Both the position numbers and the translations under genes were made by a program. The notes under the pieces were generated by a model, which was not told where the DNA came from, did no database searches, and saw only the letters and a list, made by a program, of their open reading frames with translations. From Otatea glauca (lineage: Eukaryota; Streptophyta; Magnoliopsida; Poales; Poaceae), in the NCBI GenBank assembly GCA_036346275.1, contig CM070730.1, forward strand, positions 6,448,309-6,512,308: 64,000 nt of DNA, in the 5' to 3' direction. Of the stretch, positions 11,401-22,751 are shown one piece after another (position 1 is the first letter of the stretch; each line of letters starts with the position of its first letter).

Positions 11401-14298
11401 GGGAGTCACCCTTTTTCTTGGCGACGAGAGGCCAGATCAACGCTGACTCAGTTTTTTCTGCGTTTTGCGCTATTGTCGCCCAACCATATGGTGACCGAGG
11501 TATAGTTTTGCAATTTGTTTAGATTAAGGTATATGTTTGCAGTTTGAATAAAAAATGTATTATTTAAAAAATTCCTTTACTTAACTCGCACGATGTTTCA
11601 AAATGAGTGAAAAAAAATCTCGACCGAACAAAACAAAATTATTTATTGTCTTGCTATTCCTACAATTTTATCGCGAGATCTGCTATTTTGGAGAAAAAAT
11701 TACGGGGTCTAAACTAAAAAACAGCAAAACTGCTGGAGCCATCTTCGCAAAAATACACCGTCATAGTTTTTAGCTATATGGTACAAATAATTGTCACATC
11801 TGGTTCGGCTGTTATTTCCCTCATTAGTGCATGCATGCGAGTCCCAATTACGAAAATAATCGACCTGTGCATGTTTATATAACTCGCACGACTGTTGAAA
11901 TAACTGAAAATAAAATTTTCGACCGAAAAAACATAATTATGTGTTGTTTGCTATTCTTCCTATTACGTGAAACCTTTACTGTTATAACCCTGTGTATGTT
12001 ATTTTTTCGAAAAATCACCGTTGTCGTGACGAAATCACAAAACTGGCCTATGTACAGTACAATCCAGCTGACCCAGTCTGTTCAAAAGTTTTTTATTGAT
12101 TTCCAACGGTTCCAGTCCTCTGGAACTTTTTATTTAGTATTTTCTGGCCAGGAGAAATATTGTCGACGGCATCCGCGGCAAAATATTTTTTTTACTTCTT
12201 TCCAACAGAATCGATACGTTTAAATTTTTTTGCACGCTTTTTCACGGTCGGAAGCTCCTCGCCCGCGCTAATCCCGTCAACCCCAGCGTTTTCCAGCGGT
12301 CTAGAACTACTGGATTCCCTCAGCAAATTCTAGCGGTTCCATTTCCTGCGATTTCCCATCGCTGCAAAATAAAAAACTATTTTCCCTCCGGCAAAAAAAT
12401 TATAGAATTTTTCAACGGTCTGAACCGTAGGAAACAATCAAAAAAAAATCAAGCGCTTCCATATCACTGGAATTAACCGCAGGGGGGCACATTCGCAATT
12501 TTCCGGTGAGCAGGGCTATTTCCTGAGAAAAAAATTCCCCGAAGGGCTAGAACAGCAAAGAATTCGAAAGAAAAGGACATCAAGTTTGATATATTTACCT
12601 TTTTCTTGGTATTTTGGTGTAAATGACACAAAAACCATATTAGCAATAGTGAAGGCTCTTGAAAGAAAAGGCCGATGCATGGAAGTTGTATATGTTACAT
12701 CTATATACCTAAACCATAATTATGGGATAGTTAACGTGGGCAAACAAACAGAAACGAGACAATGTTGTATACGGAGACTGCATCCGGATGTGGCAACATG
12801 AAGCAATATCAATCACTCTCTCGCGTACGTAACATAAATTTAATCCAAGCCGTAGTTCACATCAACCTATACAAATTGGATGGTTAAGATATTTTTTTTC
12901 TCTATGATTAATGTGAAAAATTCTCTTTTATTTTCCTCCAATTAATATGATAATTTTTAGCTTTTTACCTTCTAGTAGTAATATAGGGCTGCTCGGAAAG
13001 TCTCCAATTAGTAAAGAAAATCTCTCTCTCTCTCTCCTACATTACACAAGATAAATTTAATGAAGCTGTAGTTTACACCAACCTATACAAATTGGATGGC
13101 TAAGATGTTTTCTTTTTCTTTGATTAATGCTAGAATTTCTAGCCTTATTATTTTCCTCTGATTAATATGAGCATTTCTAAATTTTTTTTACATTTTAGGA
13201 CTAACGACGTGGGCTCCTAAGGGAGCCTCCAATTAGAAAAGGTAAAGATATCTAATTGGTAAAGATATGTATAGACATATATACATAATTCACATTGTAA
13301 TGTTGAAACAAGATCCCCTCACCAAGCACAATCTTTATATTTCATTACAAATGAACATGTTCACCCATGAGTCCCATCCAATGCAACGGACACTACTGCT
13401 GCTCATTTTTGTCCTCATTTTATGTGGTTCTATATATTGATGGCAACAGCTAATTTCTGGCCCTCCAGAGTCCAACATTAGCTTAATTATTGGCATAGTT
13501 TATCTGTGATAGACGCCGCAGATTGACACCTATATATGTATACACCTATTAGCACAATTTCTGACCGATCTGCTGGGTCAGTCAAAACACAAGGCGCCAC
13601 GCGCTCAGACAATTTTGCTTTGAGCCGCACGATTCTGATCAAATGGCAACTGTTTGTGCCGACTTTTGCTACCATCGACAATGCTGTTTATTGCCGTCAT
13701 GTAGAGCTGGCCTTCAATATATACCAGAAGTTCATCTCATGTCTTCAGACGTATAACGTACGTAGTACGTACTGTACGTATGATTAGTGGTATACGTAAA
13801 GTGCTACAAAGTCATAGCTTGTACGTACGTGTAAAAGCATCGTCACCGACATATACTGTCGAGTCAAATATATTCAACGGTACGTGTGTCAAGCACACGT
13901 AGCTGCACTGACTCTTGTTATTCCTGACACCTATATTTACAAATTTTCAGATGTCCTTCTGCGGGAGCACGTACACTGACGCAGCGAGCTCCGTCCCAAA
14001 AGAGGCGGCGTCGGCGGTGGCTAACGGCAACGGGGCGGCGGCCGGTCCAAGCGGCGGCGGCGACCCAGTGATGGAGCGGGAGGCGAAGGTGATGCGGTAC
14101 AAGGAGAAGCGGAAGAGGAGGCGCTACGAGAAGCAGATCCGGTACGCGTCCCGCAAGGCCTATGCCGAGATGCGGCCGCGCGTCAAGGGCCGCTTCGCCA
14201 AGGTGCCCGACGGTGCCGAGGGCGCCGCGCCGCCGCCGCCGCCGCCGTCGTCCGGCTACGACCCCGGCCGGCTCGACCTCGGATGGTTCCGTTCATAG
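5470..14298 (+). CDS. Ghd7: Ghd7-like CCT-domain flowering-time repressor
   Basis: Two exons, 5470-5934 (155 codons) and 13951-14298 (115 codons plus TAG), joined in phase 0 across gtgagt...ttttcag, give 270 aa; rice Ghd7 is about 257 aa. The N-terminus has a cysteine-rich finger-like block (C9, C12, C21, C23, H28). The conserved HEFQFFG and ESVAWLFNDP motifs follow at residues 60-80. Exon 2 opens with MSFCGSTYTDAASS, as in Ghd7, and the CCT domain lies at about 198-240 (MRYKEKRKRRRYEKQIRYAS, then RKAYAEMRPRVKGRFAK). In grasses this family is a nuclear repressor of flowering in long days (rice Ghd7, sorghum Ma6, maize ZmCCT), acting through the CCT domain with NF-Y partners; that role is inferred here. 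Both exons are intact. The odd feature is an 8,016 bp intron full of transposons. Confidence 0.93.
7592..7780. repeat. Two-copy direct duplication (about 85 bp units)
   Basis: The blocks at about 7592-7675 and 7699-7780 share the run gaatcaaacaaggaaataaa, then a ggatcc..tgcaaggaaa segment and a ttgaattttt tail, with scattered substitutions. This is a local tandem duplication inside the Ghd7-like intron. No function is evident. Confidence 0.7.
9352..9870 (-). mobile_element. Non-autonomous Helitron, copy 2 (inverted)
   Basis: Read on the minus strand, it starts TCATACCTATACTATAG after an A at 9871 and ends CTAG at 9355-9352 before a T. A hairpin (GCGGCGTGGCACACCGC) lies about 8 nt before CTAG. 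Termini, GC-rich head and the repeated tacgtttaggtcctttt-type interior match the copy at 3520-4098, so the two are members of one family in opposite orientation on either side of exon 1. It has no coding capacity. Confidence 0.8.
10006..12668. repeat. About 95 bp direct repeat flanking the foldback element
   Basis: A block at about 10006-10097 (tttacctttttcttggtatt..ccatattagcaat..ctcttgaaagaaaa) recurs at about 12577-12668, directly after the element's right target-site copy. The simplest reading is an older tandem duplication in the host intron, with the foldback element inserted at the gaaagaaaa end of the first copy. The alternative, a 95 bp target-site duplication, would be unprecedented for MULEs. 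Confidence 0.75.
10098..12565. mobile_element. MULE-like foldback element with 1.14 kb terminal inverted repeats
   Basis: The left arm 10098-11242 and right arm 11425-12565 are inverted copies along their whole length. They start and end GAATTCTTTGCTG / CAGCAAAGAATTC and leave a central loop of about 180 bp. A 9 bp direct repeat, gaaagaaaa, abuts both ends (10089-10097 and 12566-12574), which is the target-site duplication length of Mutator-like elements. There is no transposase. The arms differ by scattered substitutions and small indels, so the insertion is not brand new. It lies within the intron of the Ghd7-like gene and would be part of its primary transcript. Confidence 0.88.
12836..13243. 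repeat. Two-copy tandem duplication (about 190 bp units)
   Basis: The units at about 12836-13021 and 13052-13243 share ataaatttaat, then caacctatacaaattggatgg, ttgattaatg and a tctccaattag / cctccaattag end, with moderate divergence. They are separated by a (tc)n tract near 13020-13036. The repeat lies within the Ghd7-like intron. No function is evident. Confidence 0.7.
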
Positions 14299-14559
14299 CA
14301 AATACTACACCGTACGTACGTACACACATAGACCAAGCAATCAAGCATTGACTAGCTAGGCTATTGGTCGATGATCTTAATTAAGGTAGAGATACGCACG
14401 CACGTAAATGCGATGACTAGCTATGAAGAATAGTGTGTATTGATTTATACTCGTAGCACGGTGACTCATCTGATGCTTGATGCCAACTTGCCAAGGATTC
14501 TATATCACCTGAAACTTGGCAAGTTGTCTAACTTGCCGACCGAGAGCAAGAGATACTAA

Positions 14560-14750
14560 GGCTCTGTTTGGTAAAGCTTTAGATCTCAGCTTCATCTCAG
14601 ATCTGAAATTTGTAGGTTAAAATAAAATGAATTAAGTTTATATTTTTAATTTAAAATATAAACAAGATGATCCACCTAAACATTTTTATATACCCATTGC
14701 TCCACCAGATCCATAGATCTGGTGGAGCTAAAGTTATGTCAAACACAGCC
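14560..14750. mobile_element. Tourist-like MITE, copy A
   Basis: Terminal inverted repeats GGCTCTGTTTGG / CAAACACAGCC are flanked by TAA on both sides (14557-14559 and 14751-14753), the 3 bp target duplication of PIF/Harbinger MITEs. The interior shares agatctggtggagct-type words with copies at 38407-38635 and 57360-57589. It lies 260 bp downstream of the Ghd7-like stop codon. Confidence 0.85.
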
Positions 14751-14753
14751 TAA

Positions 14754-15604
14754 GTCTGGATAGATCGATGGACAGGGAAGAGGGGAGCCAAAGAGGTCAA
14801 ATCAATTGGTGAGATAGAGAATATATACGCATTCATCAGTCGTGGATCGAGCTAGCGAGCTAGGGAGCAGCTGATGTTTCATTGGTTCAATTGATCAAGT
14901 TCGTGTGTATATATATGTTGCGTGCATGATCTAGTTGATGCTATATTAATTCTTATATATCATAATATATGGATCGATTTATTGATATAAAAAAGAGTTA
15001 ATGACATTCAGAGCAATGGATCAACGTCCTCGATCACAATCTCTGTCTCTGTCTCTGATTAGCAATTTGTTATCTGCTTTTATTGTACAACAACTTGCAA
15101 ATATATGGTTGCCTGGATGTGTATGCAGATATATATGCACCTCTAACTCATATTTTGTTGTCCCGGCAAAAATTAAACTCATACTCTGTTGCATATGTGT
15201 AGCCATGCGATCGAGCACGCACAATTTGTACGTCCTCGAGGATCAATTGTAAAACGAAACATGCATGACAGAAATTAATTTTTTTTCGTTTCGCATAGAC
15301 CATCTATCCCTATCTTCCATAATATTATGTTCCCATTTTGACGCCGGGATGAACCCTGCCGGACGTTATTGACCTGCGACGCCAGAGGTTGCGTTTCCGG
15401 CGCGCAAAGTGACTAAGCTAGTACGTTATACTTTTCCTTTCTTTGGGTCCGAGTCCGACGCGACGCGGTTGGGTCAGCCAAGCCAACCCCTGCCGAACGC
15501 TCAACCCAACCCAACCCAACCAACCGGGCGGTGTCCGGCTCGGTCGGACAGACCCAATCGCGTAGGCGGTGTTTGCGTTCGGACCCAGATCCATGCTAGT
15601 CGTA
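14754..15604. other. Intergenic DNA between the Ghd7-like gene and a hAT element
   Basis: No exon was recognised. Positions 15030-15060 hold a short tctctgtctctgtctctg simple repeat, and 15480-15530 a C-rich caacccaacccaacc run. The small open frames here match nothing I know. Confidence 0.4.
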
Positions 15605-15612
15605 ATCGTATC

Positions 15613-16666
15613 TAGGGATAAAAACGGATCGGATAGTTTTCGACCGATCCGGATATTTTCAGATACGGATTCTGTCGGATCGGATACGAATACGGATTTT
15701 TTTTGTCGGATACGGATACGAATTCGGTAGCTCACTATCCGTCGGATACGGATTCGGATAATCCGGATATTGATGGATCGGATATCCGGATATACATATG
15801 GGTTGGGCCAAAACTACTCTTTTGGCCCAAAAATGTTTCTTAATTTCAGAATTGTTTTCTAATTTAATTAATCCATAAAATAAGTTTCAATTATTAAAAT
15901 TAGCAAACCAACTCCAAAAATTACGAATTTTTTTTAGAAAGTTCCAGAAATAATCTAACATTTTAAAAATTATTTTCAAGATTTTATCAGATTTTAAATT
16001 TTCTCAAAAATTCAAATATTCCTATTCTTAATAGGAAAATATTTAAATAAGTAGCTAAAAATCATAAAAACTCATAAATACATAATTTATTATTTTTAAC
16101 ATAATTCAAAAAAGAATATAAATCTTAGATCATTACATATAAGTGTTATATACTTTTTCTAGAGACGTGATATTTAAGTATTATCAAACTTTTAGTGTGT
16201 TATGTGTTTGCCTCCATTTGTATCTTTGAGTAAAGATTACCTTCATTTTTGTGTTTTGATCTACGTGTATAATGAACTAATTGTATGTGTGTGATAAACT
16301 AAATCTTATATATAATGAACTAATTGTATGTGTGTGATAAACTAAGTCTTATATAATTTTATTTGCGATATAGTATCTACTTATTATCTAAGTGAATAAA
16401 AATGCTTATATTTGTTCAATTTTCAATAACATTTTCATCAAATCAACTAGTTATGTGTTTTCGTTGACTTTTTATATACAATTTAAGGGGTTATCATGTT
16501 CCGATAAAATATTCAAAACCGTATTTGATCCGTATCTGTATTCGATATTATCCGTATTCGTATCCGTATCCGAACTATCCGTATCCGTATCCGTATCTGA
16601 GAAAAAAATATAAAAACAAATATGGTAAAACTATTATCCATCCGTATCCATGCGTTTTCACCCCTA
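15613..16666. mobile_element. Non-autonomous Ds-like hAT transposon
   Basis: The termini are TAGGGATAAAAACGGAT on the left and, read inverted, TAGGGGTGAAAACGCAT on the right, resembling the Ac/Ds TAGGGATGAAA end. The 8 bp flanks atcgtatc (15605-15612) and atcgtacc (16667-16674) are a target-site duplication with one change. Both ends carry many ggatacggat/atccgtatcc words, the subterminal repeats to which hAT transposases bind. There is no transposase; the interior is AT-rich. The right end lies 114 bp upstream of the PLAC8 gene's ATG. Confidence 0.88.
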
Positions 16667-16780
16667 ATCGTACCCCACCGTCGCCTTCGTCGGCGTCGAA
16701 TACCTCCCCGCAGCCCAAACACACGAGGCGGGACGCGAGGAGAGGAGAGGAGAGGAGAGTGCTCTTCTCCGTCGCGCGCG

Positions 16781-19588
16781 ATGGCGGAGGAGGCGGGCCA
16801 CCCGTCGCGCTACGTGAAGCTGACCAGGGACCAGGACGCCCCCGACGCCGAGGACATCCGCCCCGGCGAGCTCAACCAGCCCGTCGCCGTCCCGCAGGTG
16901 TCGGCACCATCTCTTACGCGAATCTCGTGATTTTGTTTTTCGTAGTTGTTTTTGGGTCGGGTTGGCCTGGCCTGATTTGCTGTGTGCGTGCGTGTGTGCT
17001 TGTAGCTGGAGGGAAGGAGGTGCAGCGAGTGCGGGCAGGTGCTGCCGGAGAGCTACCAGGCGCCCGCCGACGAGCCGTGGACCACCGGCGTCTTGGGATG
17101 CACCGACGATCCCGAGAGCTGTAAGCGACGTGGCATTTCTCCCTCGCCCTCTCATTTTCCCCTTGAAATCTCTAGTTAGTTTTCCCCATTCTGGATGTAT
17201 CACAATCAGTGCTAGTTTTGAGGGATCTGTATATAGAAAGAACATTCGTGCGTTCAGATGTGCTCATGTTCGTAGTCTCGGAGATGTCAGATATGGAAGG
17301 AATTACTATGTGGATCTGTGTAGGAATAGGATTGTGCTGCTGTGTTCGCAGCTCTTACACACTCTTACTGCACAAATCAGTAATTGTAGTTGTATGTTTA
17401 TCTGGTATCCAATCAATTGTCGATTTATCGAATAGGAGACTGTAAGCGACCAAGAGGTTAAAAGTAACGAGTTTTAACTTCTGGAATGGTCTTGCTTATG
17501 GAGCTGTTCGTGCAGGTAGGTCAACTGAACCGTTACTCTGTTAGTGAAGTTGGTGTCGAGAACAGTGTTAAGCGTGTGAAGCTGGCTATGTTAGCAGTGG
17601 GTTGTGGATTATCCATGTAGTTTGTCTGGTTAATTGTTATCTGAAGTCGTGTCAAATATGGCGCCAGAGTGACTTTCATGTCTGTCATGCAACATTCACG
17701 TAGAGGTTCATGATCAATCGTTCCAAATTGGGTAAATATTAATTTTGTTTTATAACTTGCCTGATTCGCCCTTTTCCCACACCTTTAAGAGGTAGGGAAT
17801 TTATATAGAAAAAACTCATTTCTCTTTGTAGTTTATATTGCGAAATATGAACTATTCAAATACATTTTGTATCACATTGCAATCCTTTTTTATTGGTAAA
17901 TGTTAAGTCCTTTAATCTTTTGGTCTTTTATTGTCCTTGTGAAATCGATGCACTGTCATCATGATGATGTGCACATATGGAATTAGCCACTGTTCAACGT
18001 TTGAAAGGGAATAAAAAATAGGTATAATGTTTGTCCTTATTCCATGTTCTCAATATAAAAGATGTCCTTTACTCCCATCTGTATTTGAAATTCTTCTAGA
18101 TATATGCACTTTTCCAGCACAATAGTTTTAATTATGATAAATCATTGAGCATACATAGATGACAAAAATGTACATGACTGAAAGTGTTGCTCCATAGCTA
18201 ATGGCAGTGTGCGGTTTTGGACACCGGCTATTTTTTTTCTTTCATGACTTTCATAGGGCAGGTTTTCTTGATTATGTTAGCGGTATATCTTGTGTTATAC
18301 TCACTATATTGCCCATACTGTCGTGCTGACCATGAATGCAAAGTAGCCCTAAGCACAAGGGGGACCACCACCAAGTTTACTGAAGTCTCTTCTGATCATA
18401 TCCGCTCTTAGCCTCTTTAACTCTGATCAAAAAAAATGTCATTGTAGGGTTTGTGTTTTTGTAGTTTTATGCTTCATTCCACTCTGTTCTCATTTTTATG
18501 ACTGCTATATTCCGAGATACTTATGAACTTCTTACTTACTCTCATGTTAGGCCGGATTGGATTATTTTGCCCCTGTGTGTTGTTTGGACGAAATGTTCAG
18601 GCCCTTAGAGAAGATATCCCATGGACAACTCCTTGCACTTTCCATGCTGTCTTTGTTGAAGGTGGCATTGCATTGCTAATCCTAACAGCTATATTTCATG
18701 GTGTTGATCCAAGAACATCGTTCCTGATTGGTGAAGGGCTGGTGTTTAGTTGGTGGATATGTTCTACCTATACTGGTATTTTTCGTCAAGAACTTCAGAG
18801 GAAATATCATCTCAAGGTACTTTTTTCTACCCTACCACCACTCTGTGTTTATGTCATACAATTAATCTCATTCAGGAGAACATCAACTAACAATTGTATT
18901 GATTCCTACAATAAGAACTACTTACAACTATATTTGTCATTTGAGATAGATGTATCAGGTGTCCACAAGCGAATTCTCAGCTTTTCTTGGTTACAGTTAT
19001 GTAGTTTCATAGACCTCTATCATTTAACAAACTAAATGTCATGTGAAATGGCTGGTTGTTCTGTCATGAAAATTTTGTTTGCCATTGTCCACTGGTAGGA
19101 GCTGCTTGTATTATTGAATTGTCAGATCATTTTTATTAGGGTTTGCTTATGGGGTTCATTGCACTTCCTATTTGCTTGTTCTGTTCACTTTTTGGTGAAT
19201 ATCGCTTAGTAATGATTGTATCATCTTTCTATGATAATTGATTGTAGCTTGTTGTTTCTTGAAGAGTCTAGTCTTTGATAGGAGAGATAGGGTTTCTAGT
19301 TTTCATGCAATATGTCATGGAGAATTTTTTCACCATCTCATTTTATTATGTTTCCACCAGAACTCTCCATGCAATCCTTGCCTAGTCCATTGCTGCTTGC
19401 ACTGGTGCGCGAATTGTCAGGAGCATCGTGAAAGGAAAGGTCGCCTCACAGACAACAGTGCTGTTCCAATGACCATCGTCAACCCACCACCAGTGCAGGA
19501 AATGAGCATGGCCGAGAATCGTACTTCCACATCCGAGAGTGAAGTGACAAAGATTGAGCATGATGATGTGGAGGTCATACCTTTGTAG
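16781..19588 (+). CDS. CNR6: PLAC8 family protein, cell number regulator 6-like
   Basis: Four exons, 16781-16897, 17006-17120, 18551-18816 and 19361-19588, all with GT..AG introns and consistent phase, give 241 aa. The sequence follows maize CNR6 from RYVKLT..DQDAP through EDIRPGELNQPV, LEGRRCSECGQVLPESY, GLFCPCVLFGRNV and PCLVHCCLHWCANCQEHRER to the acidic EHDDVEVIPL end. The PLAC8 domain covers about residues 70-190, with the CPC motif at 84-86 and hydrophobic segments near 110-128 and 134-155. The family sits in the plasma membrane; members limit cell number/organ size or move divalent metals (FW2.2, CNR, PCR). Which of these applies here is not shown by the sequence. The start was chosen at the first ATG of the conserved frame. 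A Ds-like element occupies the immediate upstream region. Confidence 0.93.
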
Positions 19589-20594
19589 GCTAATCAAAAT
19601 ACAAGCATAGTAGGACAGCATGGGAAATGAAACTTACCTGGAATTTGCGCATCTTTTAGTGCTATACTGATAGAACATTCCTTGTGTTCGTCTGTCAGGT
19701 ATCAATATGAAACCTTCCAGCCCAAAGAGGCTGATCCAGATTTCTATTTTCTGAACATTACCTGTGAAAGAAAGTTGCCCCTGGGCATAGTTAACGAAAG
19801 AGATGTGTGGGTACAGTTTAATCAGCTCAATCTTGTCTTGTCGCATGTTGCGTTGCCTGTGTTATTATAAGTGGATGTCTTTTAAAGTATAAGTACATAG
19901 AATTCTAAGAGCTCAATTTGCGCTCGGATTTGAACCTTCTGTTTGAGATCTGTCAGTCGCGGTTTACGTCGGTTTGTTTGAGCTTTTTCACTGGCTTAAA
20001 AAGCTAAAACCTAAACAAATAAGTAGTTTTTTTATCTAGTCTTTTCAAAAGCTATAAGTCTTTATATAACTACAAACCAAAAGTCACCGGAGATGTGCTT
20101 TTTTTTAATTAAGGGCTAGTTTTAGATTGATACCACCAAAGTTAGGGTAAAATTATAGTATAAAAGCTGATAGCTTTTAAACTGTTTTAGTCCAAAAGCC
20201 GACTCTAAACTATAAGCTAAAACTCTAATCTTTGGTAAGAAGCAAACAATTACTGTAACACTTGGCAGGTGGCGAACGCTTGCCGTTGATGCACCAATAG
20301 CCGGGAAACCATCGAGCTTCCATGAATGATACCTGAGAGCAGAGCAAAGTAGCAAACTACTACGAAGCGAAATCAGGAACAAGCAACGAAGAACATGCAT
20401 TGCAGCTCAAAGCTTCCATTCTATATCTTGTTTTGTGTGTGTACTCTAAACAATCCGTAAACATGAGTGGATAGCAAGAGTTTTTTTAATCAGTTCCTTG
20501 ACAATCTACAGTCCCAAAGTAAATACTACACTCCGATGAAGAAAAAAAACAGTAAATACTACCCGCTCTATTGATGATATCGGCATAGTCTAAA
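19589..20594. other. 3' flank of the PLAC8 gene; possible degraded MITE
   Basis: 19589-19730 is probably 3' UTR, because its sequence is duplicated together with exon 4 at 20805-20940. At 19970-20225, aagctaaaac..ttttagct words occur in both orientations (for example near 19998 and 20212), suggesting a degraded inverted-repeat element. No clean ends or target duplication were found. Confidence 0.4.
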
Positions 20595-20940
20595 GCTGCT
20601 TCAACTGGTGTGCGAATTGTCAGGAGCATCGTGAAAGGAAAGGTCGCCTTGCAGACAACAGTTCTGTACCAATGGCCACGGCCAACCCACCACCGGTGCA
20701 GGAAATGAGCATGGCCGGGAATCATCCTTCACCATTACACCAGAGAACGGAGCAACAAGAACTGTTCTCACTGAACATGACGATGTGGAGGTCATACCAT
20801 TGTAGAATAACCAACATAAAAGCATGATAGGGTGCATGAGAAATGAAACTGACCTGGAGTATGTGTGCCTGTTAGGTGCAGTATTGATAAAACGTTTCTT
20901 ATGTTCTTCTGTCAAGGTATCATGTAAAACCGATCCCAAC
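20595..20940 (+). pseudogene. Duplicated 3' end of the PLAC8/CNR6-like gene
   Basis: The sequence from within exon 4 (at 19392) through the stop codon and about 135 bp of 3' flank is repeated here. The copy still reads NWCANCQEHRERKGRLADNS and NPPPVQEMSMAGN. A net frame change then follows, so the acidic tail is read out of frame, although the DNA for DDVEVIP..stop is still recognisable at 20778-20804. There is no upstream exon, start codon or PLAC8 core. It cannot produce the protein, but could serve as an alternative 3' exon or polyadenylation region. Confidence 0.88.
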
Positions 20941-21450
20941 AAAACACAAGACGCATCTGCACCGGCAAACACAGCAAGATTCCTAACAACAACCTGGAAA
21001 GAAACCTAAGATTGTCTGTCCCAAATCAATCAAAAATGATTCAAAATCTCCAACCAGGGGAACAGCAAGTTTTTCCAAATTATTTTCAAGAAAACAGAAA
21101 GAAACATCAACATCTTCGCCCATTCAATTTCAGAAAACAGTAACCAGGTGACAAAGAGATACTGACTGACAGCAGCTTGAATACGGTGACATAGCAACTT
21201 GATGCACTTGCTAAAACAATGTATAATCTTTCAACCAGACAAGAAGCTGTTGTACAAAATGCGATAATAAGAGCAAGCATATAATACTAATCCTAAATAA
21301 CAATATGATGAAAATCACATAATTCAAAGATAACAAAATTGACATAATCAAATAGATAAAGCATATCATAAATTTTATGTCAACTATGCTATGAATCATG
21401 TCTTCTAAACAGATTAATAAACAAAAGAATGTTTTAGATTGCTCTCAGGT
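20941..21450. other. AT-rich intergenic DNA, nothing recognised
   Basis: This stretch lies between the PLAC8 tail duplication and the copia-derived block. No exon or bounded repeat was recognised. Confidence 0.35.
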
Positions 21451-21497
21451 GTAGGGCTGCTGAAAATTAAACCTTCAACCTCCTCGCCACAAAGTGT

Positions 21498-22751
21498 AGG
21501 GCTGCTAGAGACTAACTCTTATCTCCACTGCACCTGGGTCAAATAATCACAATTGAACTAAACAATTAACTAAGCAAATGAGGCCTTGAACTCTTACCTT
21601 CCTAAATTATGCACAATAAGAGTATTTATAATCAATTTTTACTGTCCAATTGATCAATTTTCAGATTATGTTCAGTTCGGCCAGCAAGAAAACAATCAAC
21701 CGAACCTACTGTTCTATAATCAAAACTATCAAAGTAACGTAGACAGTATGTCCAACAGTGATCAAATGAAGACTATAGAGATACTGAATGCAGCAATCTA
21801 CCTCAATGACAGTAAGATATCAAGCAATACTCTCTAGCAATAACAGGAAGTACCACTAGTAAGTCAAGGCCAAATGTACTGTTTCAATTGTTTAGTTCAT
21901 CAGTGACCCATTTTTCATCACAGAGCAATAAAAGGCAGCAATAAAGTGAGAATGATTCGGAGAAATACTCACAAATGAACAAGTACTCAAAACTTGTTCA
22001 GAAGATAGAGCAAGGCACGACAATTAGTCATTGTCCCAGAAATCCAATTGTCGCCGTATGTGTCACAGTCAAGATGGCCTGGACGCCGGAGATACAATGC
22101 CCTTTCCACACAAGGGACACACTAAGTGCAGAGGTGAGCCTCAAATGCAGCAGCTCAAGACAATCCCCAACTCACCTTCTGGATCCAATCAAAATCCAAG
22201 CACAAAAGCTCGGATTTCCTCAAATCCCAGAACTCTCAAGTACCCAGGATCAAGCACAAGCCAAGCATAGAAGCTTAGATCACCTCAAACCCTAAAGCTC
22301 ACAAGCACCAGAATGAAGCACAAGATCACAGCGCAAGAAGCTCAGCTGAGGTTTGCTCAATCAAAGGACCGATCCCAGGTCAATGCCTCACGGAGGCCCT
22401 CCTTTCACCAGCGATGCACCAGCCGGCCACCAATCCAGAAGGAGGAAAAACCAAGATGAAATCAAAGCTAAGAGTCTTGTAACCTACTCTGGAGAGAAGC
22501 CTCGAGCTGATAGAAATAGGGGAGGGGATGACGTCCATGCCGCAGAGCCCGAGCCCCACGACCAACGGCCTCAATCGCACCGGCGAGATCGCAGGAGGTC
22601 GTTTCCATCGGCGTCGACTCCCAGCCGTAGCCACCAGAGGACCAGGTCCTCAAGTCTTTAGCCCTAATGGGTTGGCCGATAGGTCCAAGTCACAAACAGG
22701 CCAGCCCATTAATCATTCTCCAATTACAAAATTTCAGTCGATTTCACAGCA
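21498..22751 (-). repeat. Putative 3' LTR of a Ty1/copia element (minus strand)
   Basis: On the minus strand, a purine tract ggtggggatt (22760-22751) follows the copia RNase H relic by about 500 bp. A TGctgtgaaa LTR-type start lies at 22751. The left boundary is uncertain: tgtagggctgct (cagccctaca on the minus strand) at 21452 and 21498 are candidate ends. No target-site duplication could be verified, and open frames in this block (for example 22353-22661) are best read as LTR sequence, not genes. Confidence 0.45.

Larger units (their letters stand above)
5935..13950 (+). other. 8 kb transposon-filled intron of the Ghd7-like gene
   Basis: The donor gtgagt at 5935 and acceptor ttttcag ending at 13950 are canonical and in phase 0. 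Inside are a direct duplication (7592-7780), a Helitron (9352-9870, minus), a MULE-like foldback element (10098-12565) and a further duplicated block (12836-13243). The rest (about 5950-7590, 7790-9350 and 13250-13950) is AT-rich. Positions 8400-9080 are C/T-rich and resemble degraded LTR or UTR sequence, but I could not bound them. No other gene was recognised in the intron. Confidence 0.85.

Noticed and set aside
19970..20225. Inverted-repeat MITE with aagctaaaac ends
   Set aside because: Words occur in both orientations, but no consistent termini or target-site duplication could be found.
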